Shown here: positions 8,158 to 16,513 of the stretch, piece after piece | How positions within the stretch are numbered: position 1 is the first letter of the stretch | How the letters are laid out: each line of letters begins with the position of its first letter | Origin: an uncultured Phycisphaerales bacterium | GTDB lineage: Bacteria; Planctomycetota; Phycisphaerae; Sedimentisphaerales; Anaerobacaceae | NCBI GenBank assembly: GCA_937927975.1 | Contig: CALEZT010000240.1 | Location: 1 to 23,415, forward strand | DNA length: 23,415 nucleotides | Direction of reading: 5' to 3' | Translations under genes and position numbers: made by a program | Notes under the pieces: generated by a model | What the model saw: only the letters and a program-made list of their open reading frames with translations | Databases searched by the model: none | Told to the model about the DNA's origin: nothing

Positions 8158-8285
8158 GTTCCAGGTCCTTTCGTCCTGAGACATCGGGACCTTCCGGTTG
8201 TCCGGTCAGATCAGATGAATGGTGTTTCTGCGCTGATAAGGCCGCCCGTTCATACGGGTAGGCTTCGGTTCCGACCGTCAACACA

Positions 8286-8507
8286 TCATGATCGGCCCTC
8301 CACAGAATCGGATTTCCTTGCTCTCCCGGATCGAACGTTGTCAAAGCGGATTCTCTCCGTCCGTTCGATCTGAACGACCTCGCAGTCATGCACGATGATC
8401 TGGACCACTCCGAAACGCAGCGATTCGACTTTCTTCTGAATGACGTCCAGCCACGCGGGCGGTTCATCGCCGACTCGCTTGGCGGTGTCTTGATGCTCCT
8501 GACTCAT
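8286..8507 (-). CDS. YezD family small protein (DUF2292)
   Basis: A 73-residue protein. The start at 8507 (MSQEHQDTAKRV) has AAGGA nine bases upstream. The core at about 18-55 (AWLDVIQKKVESLRFGVVQIIVHD, shown in part, then CEVVQIERTERIRF) matches the YezD/DUF2292 pattern: a helix then beta strands with a conserved IERTE[RK]IRF end. The family is often found beside sulfate-assimilation genes, and its biochemical role is unknown to me; a regulatory or small-molecule-sensing role has been suggested by context only. The C-terminal 18 residues are charged and probably disordered. Gaps of 133 bases before and 128 bases after could hold an internal promoter or regulatory RNA, but I recognise none. 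Confidence 0.8.
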   Translation of the reverse strand: MSQEHQDTAKRVGDEPPAWLDVIQKKVESLRFGVVQIIVHDCEVVQIERTERIRFDNVRSGRARKSDSVEGRS

Positions 8508-8640
8508 GATCGATGATCCTTGGATAGTACGGGGACGCGGTTGACAATGCTCTGGCGTTTGCAGAGCGCAAGCAATCATGAGCGTCAACACGCCGCCAGG
8601 TACGGCTCCAGGACCGGTGCGAATGATTTGGCCAAGACTC

Positions 8641-10479
8641 TCATATCTGATAGTCCTGAATGTACTGCTTTTCCTGCAGCAGCGAATGCAGGGCGGATAG
8701 CGCGTCGGGATTGACTCTGTCCAGGATGAGGTCGGGCCTTCGCCGGTTCAGTTGGACCTCGCCGATGTTGACCACGACCAGCTCACCCGGCTGATTCAGC
8801 GTATCGATCGTCTGGAGCTCGAAATCGTCCAGGTCGGCGATGGATGTGATGACGATCAATCCGGCGTCGGTGAACAGGTGCGCCGTCTCGCCCAGGCGCC
8901 GCAGGTACTCCTCCCGCCCGCCCAGTACGTTCAGGTCCGCGTTGAGCCCCAGCAGTTGGTTGCTCAGACCCAAATAGTAGGCCAATCGTCCATGAGTGTG
9001 CAGATGCTCCTCGATCTCGCGTCCCAACGATTCCATGTCGCCTCCTTGTGGGCCGCAGATGACCACGAGCGCGGGCCTTTGGCCATGACGCGAAGCCCGG
9101 TCCTGGGGACTGATCCGGCTTCGCACCCACGCCTGGTTCCGCTGCCGCACGTGCTCGCGTACGAGCGTGTTGGAGGCTTGCGCCGCCGACAGGATCACGC
9201 CGCCGCCGGCGATCTCGTAATCGTCGATGATCACGAACCGGCCGGTCTGCGGGATGTCCATGGCCGGATCGCACGCGACGGGTTTGAGCGTCTCCAGCGT
9301 CACGTGGGCGACGTCATGTCGCTCGATCTGGCGACGATTGGCGACGGTGCTCAGGTCGGAGGCGTCGATCACCGCGTGCACCTGTGTCAGGTACGCCGCC
9401 GCGCGGGCTGCGTGGAGTTTCAGCTTGTAGCGTTTGCCCATGACCATTGGGTTGGGACTGAGCCAGAAGAGATTGGCCTCCAACCTGGTGGACGACCGCG
9501 GCGGCAGCTCGTCCGCTCGGACCATCAGCTCCCCGGGCTTGACATACACCTGCGTTTGCAGCGTCAATCCAGTGCTCTCGCCGGCCTGGGCTTCCTGACT
9601 CACGGGCGACGAGAACGCCTCCACACTCTTGACGCGCGACCGCTTTTGGCTGGGCAGAAAGACAACTTCATCGCCTACTTGCACGCGGCCGGTCTCGATT
9701 CGCCCGGCGATGATGCGCCGGTCGTCGCCCTGCTCGGTGAACTTGTAGACATCCTGCACCGGCAGGCGCAGGGGCTTGTCCACGGGCGAAGGCTCTTTTT
9801 CGAGCCTGTCCAACAGATCGAGGATGGTCGGTCCCGTGTACCACGACATGGCCCCGGATCTTCGGGCCACGTTGTCCCCTTCGCGGGCGCTGATCGGAAT
9901 AAAGGCCATGGCTCGAAGGCCGATCTTCGCCAGAAACCGCCCGTACTCCTCGCGGACCGCCTCGAATGCGTCTTGTCGATACCCCACCATATCCATCTTA
10001 TTGACGCATACCGCGATCTGACGAATGCCCAGCATACTCATCAGGTAGCCGTGCCGGCGCGAGTTCTCCTGAACCCCCTCGGCCACATCGATCACCAGCA
10101 GTCCCGCCTCGGCCCGGGCCGCGCCGGAGATCATGTTCTTGAGAAACTCGATGTGCCCCGGCGCATCGATGATGATGTACTCGCGCCGGGCCGTGTGGAA
10201 GAAGCACCTCGCGGAATCGATGGTGATCCCCTGAGCCTGTTCATCCTTCAGAGCGTCCAGCAGAAAGGCGTATTCGAAAGGTTTGGCATTTCGCCGGCAC
10301 TGCTCCTTGACGGCCGCCAGCTTGCCCTCCGGCAGCGAGCCGGTATCGGCCAGCAACCGGCCGACCAGCGTGCTCTTGCCGTGGTCCACGTGGCCAATGA
10401 CCACGATGTCCATCTGTTCCCGCGTCAGGGTTCGTGCTTGTTGCGACTGTGTTTGGGTGTGCATGGCGGAATCTCTCAC
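8641..10479 (-). CDS. cysN: Sulfate adenylyltransferase subunit 1 (CysN) fused to a degenerate APS-kinase domain
   Basis: GTPase subunit of ATP sulfurylase with a C-terminal CysC-like domain, 612 residues. The N-terminal elongation-factor-like GTPase shows G1 GHVDHGKST (29-37), G3 DAPGH (105-109) and G4 NKMD (160-163); beta-barrel domains follow to about 430. Residues 468-612 are homologous to APS kinase ([27 protein letters not shown]). The P-loop is [10 protein letters not shown] (476-485) where active enzymes have GLSGSGKST, so the ATP-binding lysine and serine are gone, and the DGDNVR motif is also lost. Phosphorylation of APS is therefore unlikely. The start is a GTG overlapping the cysD stop as GTGA, with GAAGGA just upstream; an ATG at 10464 is a weaker alternative. 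It pairs with CysD. Confidence 0.93.
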   Translation of the reverse strand: MRDSAMHTQTQSQQARTLTREQMDIVVIGHVDHGKSTLVGRLLADTGSLPEGKLAAVKEQCRRNAKPFEYAFLLDALKDEQAQGITIDSARCFFHTARREYIIIDAPGHIEFLKNMISGAARAEAGLLVIDVAEGVQENSRRHGYLMSMLGIRQIAVCVNKMDMVGYRQDAFEAVREEYGRFLAKIGLRAMAFIPISAREGDNVARRSGAMSWYTGPTILDLLDRLEKEPSPVDKPLRLPVQDVYKFTEQGDDRRIIAGRIETGRVQVGDEVVFLPSQKRSRVKSVEAFSSPVSQEAQAGESTGLTLQTQVYVKPGELMVRADELPPRSSTRLEANLFWLSPNPMVMGKRYKLKLHAARAAAYLTQVHAVIDASDLSTVANRRQIERHDVAHVTLETLKPVACDPAMDIPQTGRFVIIDDYEIAGGGVILSAAQASNTLVREHVRQRNQAWVRSRISPQDRASRHGQRPALVVICGPQGGDMESLGREIEEHLHTHGRLAYYLGLSNQLLGLNADLNVLGGREEYLRRLGETAHLFTDAGLIVITSIADLDDFELQTIDTLNQPGELVVVNIGEVQLNRRRPDLILDRVNPDALSALHSLLQEKQYIQDYQI

Positions 10480-11357
10480 ATGTATCCTTCGCGTCGAAGG
10501 GTTTCCAAGCCGTAGCCATCTTCTTTATCCTGGTCCCGGCCGGAACGCTCGGCGATGTTGGCGAACTTGCCGCTACGAAGCTCCTCGATAATTTCGCGGA
10601 CGTTCCGGGAGGTCGATTGCACCGGCTTGGTACACGGAAAGCAGCCCAGCGAACGATAGCGATGACCATTCCCTTGGTCGAAGTACAGACTCACCACGGG
10701 GATGTTCTCCCGTTCGATGTATTGCCAGATGTTCAACTCCGTCCAGTCCAGCAGCGGGTGAATCCGCACGTGGGTGCCCGGGGCGAAATCGGTCTTGAAC
10801 TGATTCCACAACTCCGGCGGCTGGTTGCCCACGTCCCAGTCGCTGTGCCGGTCGCGGGGCGAGAAGTACCGCTCCTTCGAGCGGCTGCCCTCCTCATCCG
10901 CCCGCGCCCCAACGATCACGCCGGTAAACGGCTCGCCCCCGGCGGTCTTGACGTACTGTCCGCTGGCGTGGTCCAGGACCCAGCGGGGCCACTCACCCGA
11001 GAGGGTGTGCTTGAGGGCCTCGCTCTTGAGAGCCGCGCAGCACTGAATTCGCGTGGCGGCGCCGTCGGGGAAAGTCCTGCGCTCGGCCAGGGCCCGCTCG
11101 TTTCGCCCGTACATCATGTTCAGCTTCCACTGGAGGGCGAGCCGGTCGCGGTACTCGATCATCTCGGGGATCTTGTACTGCGTGTCGATGTGCATCAGCG
11201 GAAACGGCACGTGCCCGAAGAACGCCTTGCGGGCCAGCCACAGCAGCACCGTGCTATCCTTGCCGATCGACCACAGCATCACAAGCTGTTTGAACTCGCG
11301 ATACGCCTCGCGAAGAATGTAGACGCTCTGCGCTTCGAGCCTCTGTAACTGATCCAT
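10476..11357 (-). CDS. cysD: Sulfate adenylyltransferase subunit 2 (CysD), cysteine-rich variant
   Basis: PP-loop ATP pyrophosphatase subunit that joins ATP and sulfate to form APS, together with CysN. 293 residues. The PP-loop reads SIGKDS (30-35). Family motifs are [20 protein letters not shown] (150-169), [15 protein letters not shown] and the C-terminal [14 protein letters not shown]...LRREGYM. Unlike E. coli CysD, it has C106-C107 ([10 protein letters not shown]) and C239-C242 ([10 protein letters not shown]), at positions that line up with the Fe-S ligands of the neighbouring CysH. It also has a short insert near 121-143 and lacks a segment before residue 230. It starts 3 bases after cysH stops and overlaps cysN by 4 bases. 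The enzyme assignment is firm; the metal site is inference. Confidence 0.93.
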   Translation of the reverse strand: MDQLQRLEAQSVYILREAYREFKQLVMLWSIGKDSTVLLWLARKAFFGHVPFPLMHIDTQYKIPEMIEYRDRLALQWKLNMMYGRNERALAERRTFPDGAATRIQCCAALKSEALKHTLSGEWPRWVLDHASGQYVKTAGGEPFTGVIVGARADEEGSRSKERYFSPRDRHSDWDVGNQPPELWNQFKTDFAPGTHVRIHPLLDWTELNIWQYIERENIPVVSLYFDQGNGHRYRSLGCFPCTKPVQSTSRNVREIIEELRSGKFANIAERSGRDQDKEDGYGLETLRREGYM

Positions 11358-11360
11358 GAT

Positions 11361-12104
11361 TCACTCCTGCCTCTGCCGGGCTCGCACGAGCCTGCCATCC
11401 ACGACGTGCAATCCGCACTCTTTATGTTCCGGCTGTTCCCACCACCAGCGGCCGGCCCGGACGTCTTCGCCGGGGGCGACGGCTCGCGTGCACGGCGCAC
11501 AACCGATGGAGGGGTACCCCCGATCGTGCAGGCGGTTGTACGGCACATTTCGGGCGCGGATGTAGTCCCAGACTCGCTCCTCGGTCCAATCGACCAGCGG
11601 ATTGAGCTTAATGAGCTGATGAGCTTCATCCCATTCGACGGCCTGAAGATCGGATCGCGTGACCGCCTGTTGACGACGCAGGCCGGTGACCCAGGCCTCC
11701 AGGCCGGACAATCGCCGCTCCAGGGGTTTGACCTTCCGAACATGGCAGCAGAGCCTCCGGTTTTCGATACTGCGATGAAAGAGGTTGGGACCCCGCTCGC
11801 GGACCATCGGCTCGACATCGGCCGGATCGGGAAACAGCACCTCGATGGACAGACCGTAGCGGGTGCGCGTCTCTTCCAGCAAATCATAAGTCTCCTGCGG
11901 CAGACGTCCGGTGTCGATGGTAAAGACCGGCATCGACGGCGCGACTTGGGAGATCAGATCCGTCAAAACCTGGTCCTCCGCGCCAAGGCTGCTGGCGAAG
12001 GCCATGCGTGAGCCAAACAGCCCAACTGCCCAGGACAACAGTGATTCGGCCGACAGGCTGGTCGTTAATGGCACGATCTCATCAAACCGTTCTTTGTTCA
12101 TCAT
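11361..12104 (-). CDS. cysH: Assimilatory APS reductase ([4Fe-4S] type, CysH family)
   Basis: Reduces activated sulfate to sulfite. 247 residues. The nucleotide loop is SSLGAEDQV (38-46). Four cluster cysteines are present as C119-C120 (RRLCCHVRKVKPL) and C202-C205 (SIGCAPCTRA), and the catalytic cysteine is C230 in KECGLH near the C-terminus. PAPS reductases such as E. coli CysH lack the four cluster cysteines, so the pattern indicates APS as substrate with a [4Fe-4S] cluster. There is no fused thioredoxin domain, so an external thioredoxin is needed. The start has two ATGs in a row; GAGGAG is better spaced for the second (12101). The 5' end overlaps the sulfite reductase gene by 23 bases, so the two are co-transcribed. 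Confidence 0.94.
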   Translation of the reverse strand: MMNKERFDEIVPLTTSLSAESLLSWAVGLFGSRMAFASSLGAEDQVLTDLISQVAPSMPVFTIDTGRLPQETYDLLEETRTRYGLSIEVLFPDPADVEPMVRERGPNLFHRSIENRRLCCHVRKVKPLERRLSGLEAWVTGLRRQQAVTRSDLQAVEWDEAHQLIKLNPLVDWTEERVWDYIRARNVPYNRLHDRGYPSIGCAPCTRAVAPGEDVRAGRWWWEQPEHKECGLHVVDGRLVRARQRQE

Positions 12105-13485
12105 TTGCTCCTCTGACGCCGGACCGACCTGCCGCAGCCTCGATTGCCAGTTCTGCGATTCTGGCGGCTGCGTCGTCGAGAGTCAGCCGACCGGCCACGG
12201 GCCGGGCCAGCCCGGGTCCTTGCCCTCGCTCGCCGCCGGCCACGATATTCCATGCTTCGATCCGGGAGGGCTGTGATCCCGTGATCCCACCGATCGCGCC
12301 CACATCGGCGACAGAACTGTGGGCACAGCCGTTGGGGCATCCGGAGATCGCGATCAACACATCTTCTGCGGCGGAGCCGTTCAACCGTTCACGAACCGCG
12401 GTTGCCAGTTGCCCGGTATCCGCCAGCCCGCGAGCGCACCAGCGTGTGCCGGGACAAACCACGATCCGCGGGCCGGATGTGCCGAATTCCTCCAAGCCGT
12501 TCCTGGTAATCGCATCATCGATCGCCTGCTCGTCCCGACCGAAGAGAACGATCTGATGGTGGTTGGCGATTCGCATGCGAAGATCGTCACGTTCCGCCAG
12601 GGAGCCCAGAGTTCGAGCAAGATCTGAAGGGAGATTGCCCCCCGCGAATCGCAGTTGTCGCCGGTATGCGAACGAAGACTGCGGCTCAGCAAGACGAACA
12701 TCCGGCCAGCTTCTGCTCTGCAGGACGGCCTGGAAATCCCTGTCCAGAAGCGACAGGAAGGCATCATCGCCCAGCCGTTCCCGAACATGGCGCAGGCGGG
12801 CCTTGTGACGATGCTCGCGATCTCCCTGTGCGGCAAACACTCGAAGCACTCCCATCGCCATAGGCAGGATTTCCCACGGCTCGAGCAGTCGAGGGTACGG
12901 AATGCCCGTCGCGGGTCTGCCCCCCAAGGATCCGGCAATAACGGCCTGGATCTTCCAGCCGTCGTCATCCGGCACCGCCGCCAACCCAAGATCGTTGATC
13001 CAGGGTTGGCCGCACTTCTGCGGGCAGGCCGACAGGGAAATCTTGAGTTTCCGAGGCAGCGAGAATGCGCCGTCGTGCGTTTGCAGCAGATCGGTCAGTC
13101 GCCTCGCCAGAGGTATCAGCTCGGGCGCCTGCGGCGCCACGCCCGAGCACGGGCACACCGTCACATTGCGAATCGTGTCGCCGCAGGCGCCCAGCCCGGT
13201 CAGACCGGCCTCGTCCAGCAGCAACTGGGCTCTGGGAACAGCCTGCTCCGACAATCCGTGAATCTCCAGGTCCTGGCGGGTAGTCAGATGTAGCGGTTCG
13301 CCCGGCGTCAACTGCTCGGCGATGTCCGCCAGAGCGTTCCACTGATGTCGGGTCAGCCGCCCGCCCAGGACGCGGATTCGCTGCATCCAGAGTCCCGTCC
13401 GGCGTTGAGGATAGAGCCCCAGCAGCCGTGCGTATGCCGGCTCGGCCGGAAGTGATCCGGCTGGAAATTGTACCGGTGAGTTCAT
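12082..13485 (-). CDS. sir: Siroheme [4Fe-4S] sulfite reductase (nitrite/sulfite reductase family)
   Basis: Six-electron reduction of sulfite to sulfide. 467 residues in two homologous halves, shorter than the usual 550 or so. The C-terminal half carries the cluster and siroheme cysteines C344 and C350 (VVCPGTRWCARGLADT) and C383 and C387 (SGCPNGCAHS). Anion-binding residues match those of sulfite reductase: R70 (TTRQD), R106 (IRNV), K146 and K148 (LPRKLK). Nitrite reductases usually have asparagine at the second lysine site, so sulfite is favoured, which fits the operon. The N-terminal half also has C154 and C158 (SACPQKC), an oddity. No flavoprotein partner is present, so ferredoxin is the likely donor. 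CobG is a distant alternative. GGGGG lies just upstream of the start. Confidence 0.88.
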   Translation of the reverse strand: MNSPVQFPAGSLPAEPAYARLLGLYPQRRTGLWMQRIRVLGGRLTRHQWNALADIAEQLTPGEPLHLTTRQDLEIHGLSEQAVPRAQLLLDEAGLTGLGACGDTIRNVTVCPCSGVAPQAPELIPLARRLTDLLQTHDGAFSLPRKLKISLSACPQKCGQPWINDLGLAAVPDDDGWKIQAVIAGSLGGRPATGIPYPRLLEPWEILPMAMGVLRVFAAQGDREHRHKARLRHVRERLGDDAFLSLLDRDFQAVLQSRSWPDVRLAEPQSSFAYRRQLRFAGGNLPSDLARTLGSLAERDDLRMRIANHHQIVLFGRDEQAIDDAITRNGLEEFGTSGPRIVVCPGTRWCARGLADTGQLATAVRERLNGSAAEDVLIAISGCPNGCAHSSVADVGAIGGITGSQPSRIEAWNIVAGGERGQGPGLARPVAGRLTLDDAAARIAELAIEAAAGRSGVRGANDEQRTV

Positions 13486-13539
13486 AAGACCCCCTTGAGA
13501 CAGCCATGTTTGCTCGCTGATTCGCGATGCCTCGAGTCG

Positions 13540-14487
<948 letters not shown>

Positions 14488-14517
14488 GATGCTCTCTCCG
14501 TAAACGACTTAGGAAAT

Positions 14518-14584
14518 AATACACTATGTCTATTGGTTTACTGTACATTGCAAAGGGCGTCAATAGTTTTCCTGCCACAGGAAA
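14518..14584 (-). promoter_or_regulatory. Candidate cys operon promoter with two 17-bp dyads
   Basis: On the - strand TTGACG (14563-14558) could be a -35 box, with a weak -10 (TAAACC, 14540-14535) 17 bases on. A perfect 7-3-7 dyad, TTTCCTG-CCA-CAGGAAA (14568-14584), lies 4 bases upstream of the -35. A second 7-3-7 dyad with one mismatch, AATACAC-TAT-GTCTATT (14518-14534), lies just downstream of the -10 and 30 bases from cysK. The layout fits an activator site and a repressor site. No regulator gene is in the window, and the promoter itself is weakly supported. Confidence 0.4.
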
Positions 14585-14919
14585 GTTCAACGATACGTAA
14601 GTATTTTATGCATATGATCTTAGCACGATCATTTTTCTGAAAAATAATGTATCTTAATCAGCTTAGCGATGAGTTCGCGCGCTACCTGGTACCTTTGATC
14701 CAAGTCTTGTCCTGCAAGATTAAAGGACCCTTGAGGGAAGGTGTGGCGACCGATGTGGAACTCTTCATGGGGCAGGAAGGTCGTCCGCCCACTGCGGGAA
14801 TTTTGGGAGTCAGGACGGGTTAATCGCGGTCAATCTGCGAAGTCCGCAGATATCTCCTCCCGGTATTCAGGCACGGCAGGCCCAGTGTGGGGCCGAAAGG
14901 AGTAAGGTGTTCCGGAATT
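14585..14919. other. Intergenic region without a supportable gene
   Basis: The left part (to about 14655) is AT-rich and promoter-like. A 58-codon frame at 14648-14824 on the + strand has no ribosome site and no recognised similarity, so I do not call it. A 7-bp hairpin (ATCTGCG, CGCAGAT) lies at 14834-14852 with no T-run. Nothing else is recognisable. Confidence 0.5.
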
Positions 14920-14955
14920 AGAAAAGGGGGGCTGATGGTTTGCCATCAGCCCTCC
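14920..14955 (-). terminator. Rho-independent terminator, - strand
   Basis: A 13-bp stem with one G-T pair (14926-14938 with 14943-14955, core GGGCTGATGG) closes a 4-base loop. On the - strand it is followed by TTTTC. It lies about 107 bases downstream of the stop of the broken - strand gene at 15062, which it probably served, and would keep that transcript out of the cysK promoter. Confidence 0.6.
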
Positions 14956-15061
14956 CCACTGGGTGTTTCCGGGCTCAATCGTCGCGATCAGCCATTAGCT
15001 GGGGACGTAAGAGACAAGCCATGGCGCGTTCGCGACCGAGCATTGTTGTCAGAGAGTGTGA

Positions 15062-15172
15062 TTAGATGGCTCTCGGGACAACCTTCACCGTCACGTTGGC
15101 AACATGCACATCTTTGCTGCCGCCGGGGACCTTGCTCGGGTCGGCCTTCGTGATCTTGACGCAGATGGTCAC
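15062..15172 (-). pseudogene. C-terminal remnant of a broken protein gene
   Basis: On the - strand an open frame ends at 15062-15064 (TAA) and codes for about 36 residues: VTICVKITKADPSKVPGG, then SKDVHVANVTVKVVPRAI. Third codon positions are almost all G or C, as in the real genes of this contig, and the alternating pattern looks like beta strands. A terminator lies downstream. The frame stops at TGA only three codons beyond the point where transposase similarity begins (about 15173), so the upstream part of the gene seems to have been lost to the insertion. I cannot identify the family. It could be the tail of an exported or cell-surface protein. Confidence 0.5.
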
Positions 15173-15679
15173 CCGACGCTGTCATCGCCATGGAGCCCAC
15201 TACAAACACCGCGATCCCAAGCTCTCGGCCCTCTGCGATACGGCCAACCATCTGATCCTGGGAGTTGTGATCGACAGCGGTCCGACGGTCGATATCGTGG
15301 AAGCCCGCCAGACGCTGCACGAGGCATTGGCTCGCCAGCCGCTGGCGAGCCTGCTGGGAGACGCCGGCTACGAGTCCGAGGGATTCCATCGGCTCTGCTG
15401 GGAGCACTGGGGCATCCGCAGCATCATCCCGACCACGCAGCGGGGCCGCCCCCCGCAAGGATGGTCAACCGCGGCCGGTGAGCGGCCATTATCGCAGATT
15501 GATGAAGCATCGGTTCCCCGGAACACTCTATGGCCAGCGTTGGCAGATCGAAACGGTCTTTAGCATGCTTAATCGCAACCTCGGATCGGCGCTGGCGGCC
15601 CACAGTCATCACAGCCAGAACCGTCAAAGTCCGCCTGCGAGTGCTGACCCACAATCTGGGCATTCTCTTATGTCAATAA
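15173..15679 (+). pseudogene. Decayed DDE transposase fragment (IS4/IS5-type)
   Basis: C-terminal part of a DDE transposase. Visible pieces are HYKHRDPKLSALCDTANHLILG, shown here across its start, then LLGDAGYESEG with a catalytic aspartate, and YGQRWQIETVFSML with the catalytic glutamate. The usual lysine after this motif region is replaced (LNRN). The N-terminal part with the first aspartate is missing. Two frameshifts split the rest: one in the C6 run at 15449-15454 (removing one C restores GRPRKDGQPRPVSGHYRR), and one near 15621-15625 (one extra base restores SQNR-KVRLRVLTHNLGILL and the stop at 15677). It is surely inactive if the sequence is correct. I could not find terminal inverted repeats. 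Confidence 0.85.
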
Positions 15680-15825
15680 ATGTTCTATACAGAGCACCAC
15701 AAGAACGTATTTCCCTGGAACCTCTCCCTTCGGTGGTTCGTTTAGATATCACCATCGCGAGAGGTCTCGTTAAAAGTGGGATTGTTGGAAGAACCGAACA
15801 GGTCAAGAACAAGAAAGGGACAAAG

Positions 15826-16419
15826 ATGGACAGCATCCGACTCAGGACGATTGTAACACTGACCGCGGCTGCGATAACGGTAGGCATTGGATCCGAGGCA
15901 ATGGCTACGTATTACGCCGAGCAGTTCAAGCAGCCAAGAATGGGCGGTCTCAGAACACGAACCTGTTCCCCCAAGCCAGCGCCAAGGACGTCGAGCCAAC
16001 CCGCGGAGACCCTGGAAACCATTTATACAAGACGCCTGCCGGCTCTCAAGGCTACCGTCGAACAGGCGATACGCCACCTTGAAGCCGGCCATCAGAAGGC
16101 GGCTCTCGAGGAACTGGCAAAGGCCCAGGATGCCATCGCGTCACTTGAGAAGGCCATCGACCGGCACGTTAAGCCGCGATTCGCGAACACGCACTGCCCA
16201 ATCATGGGCTCTCCCATTGATGCGGAAAACGTCGCGAAGGAACTGACGCGCACTTACAAGGAGCAGACAATTGCCTTTTGCTGCGCGGGGTGTCCGGCCG
16301 CGTGGGATCGACTTTCGCAAGCAGAAAAGGAGGCCAAGCTCAAAGCCGCTTCGAAGCCTCAAGACGAAGAGGCCACGCATGGTCTTCATGAGGGACGAGA
16401 CGATGGTTTCCAGGTTTGA
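15826..16419 (+). CDS. Exported Cys-rich metal-binding protein with CPIM...CCAGCP motif
   Basis: First gene of the copper/silver efflux operon, 197 residues. The start is chosen at 15826, with AAAGGGA about 5 bases upstream and a signal peptide right after it (1-27, ending SEAMA). A helical, Lys/Glu-rich segment (about 60-118) precedes a YHS/TRASH-like metal site: C124 in HCPIMGSPI and C152, C153 and C156 in FCCAGCPAAW. The tail is charged with two histidines. It probably binds Cu(I) or Ag(I) in the periplasm and hands it to the pump; this is inferred from the motif and neighbours. The same motif appears in the lipoprotein at 19496. It lies 94 bases before the tolC-like gene. Confidence 0.82.
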   Translation: MDSIRLRTIVTLTAAAITVGIGSEAMATYYAEQFKQPRMGGLRTRTCSPKPAPRTSSQPAETLETIYTRRLPALKATVEQAIRHLEAGHQKAALEELAKAQDAIASLEKAIDRHVKPRFANTHCPIMGSPIDAENVAKELTRTYKEQTIAFCCAGCPAAWDRLSQAEKEAKLKAASKPQDEEATHGLHEGRDDGFQV

Positions 16420-16513
16420 GCCACATGCATACCTGGGTTTTCCGGGTCCGATACCAGGAACAAGCTGAGCGCTTTTCTGAATGGCCCGCTTTGGAATGAC
16501 GATAGAGGTGTGC

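Noticed and set aside
8158..8285. Riboswitch in the gap before the porin gene
   Set aside because: Small hairpins (CCGG-TTGT-CCGG and CCCGT-TCAT-ACGGG) are present, but no known riboswitch core could be recognised.
8752..10515. Long + strand frame (587 codons) opposite cysN
   Set aside because: Antisense shadow of a well-supported gene; no family motifs and no ribosome site.
14648..14824. 58-codon + strand frame upstream of the insertion remnant
   Set aside because: No ribosome site, no recognisable family, and it starts inside the AT-rich promoter-like zone; not enough to call a gene.
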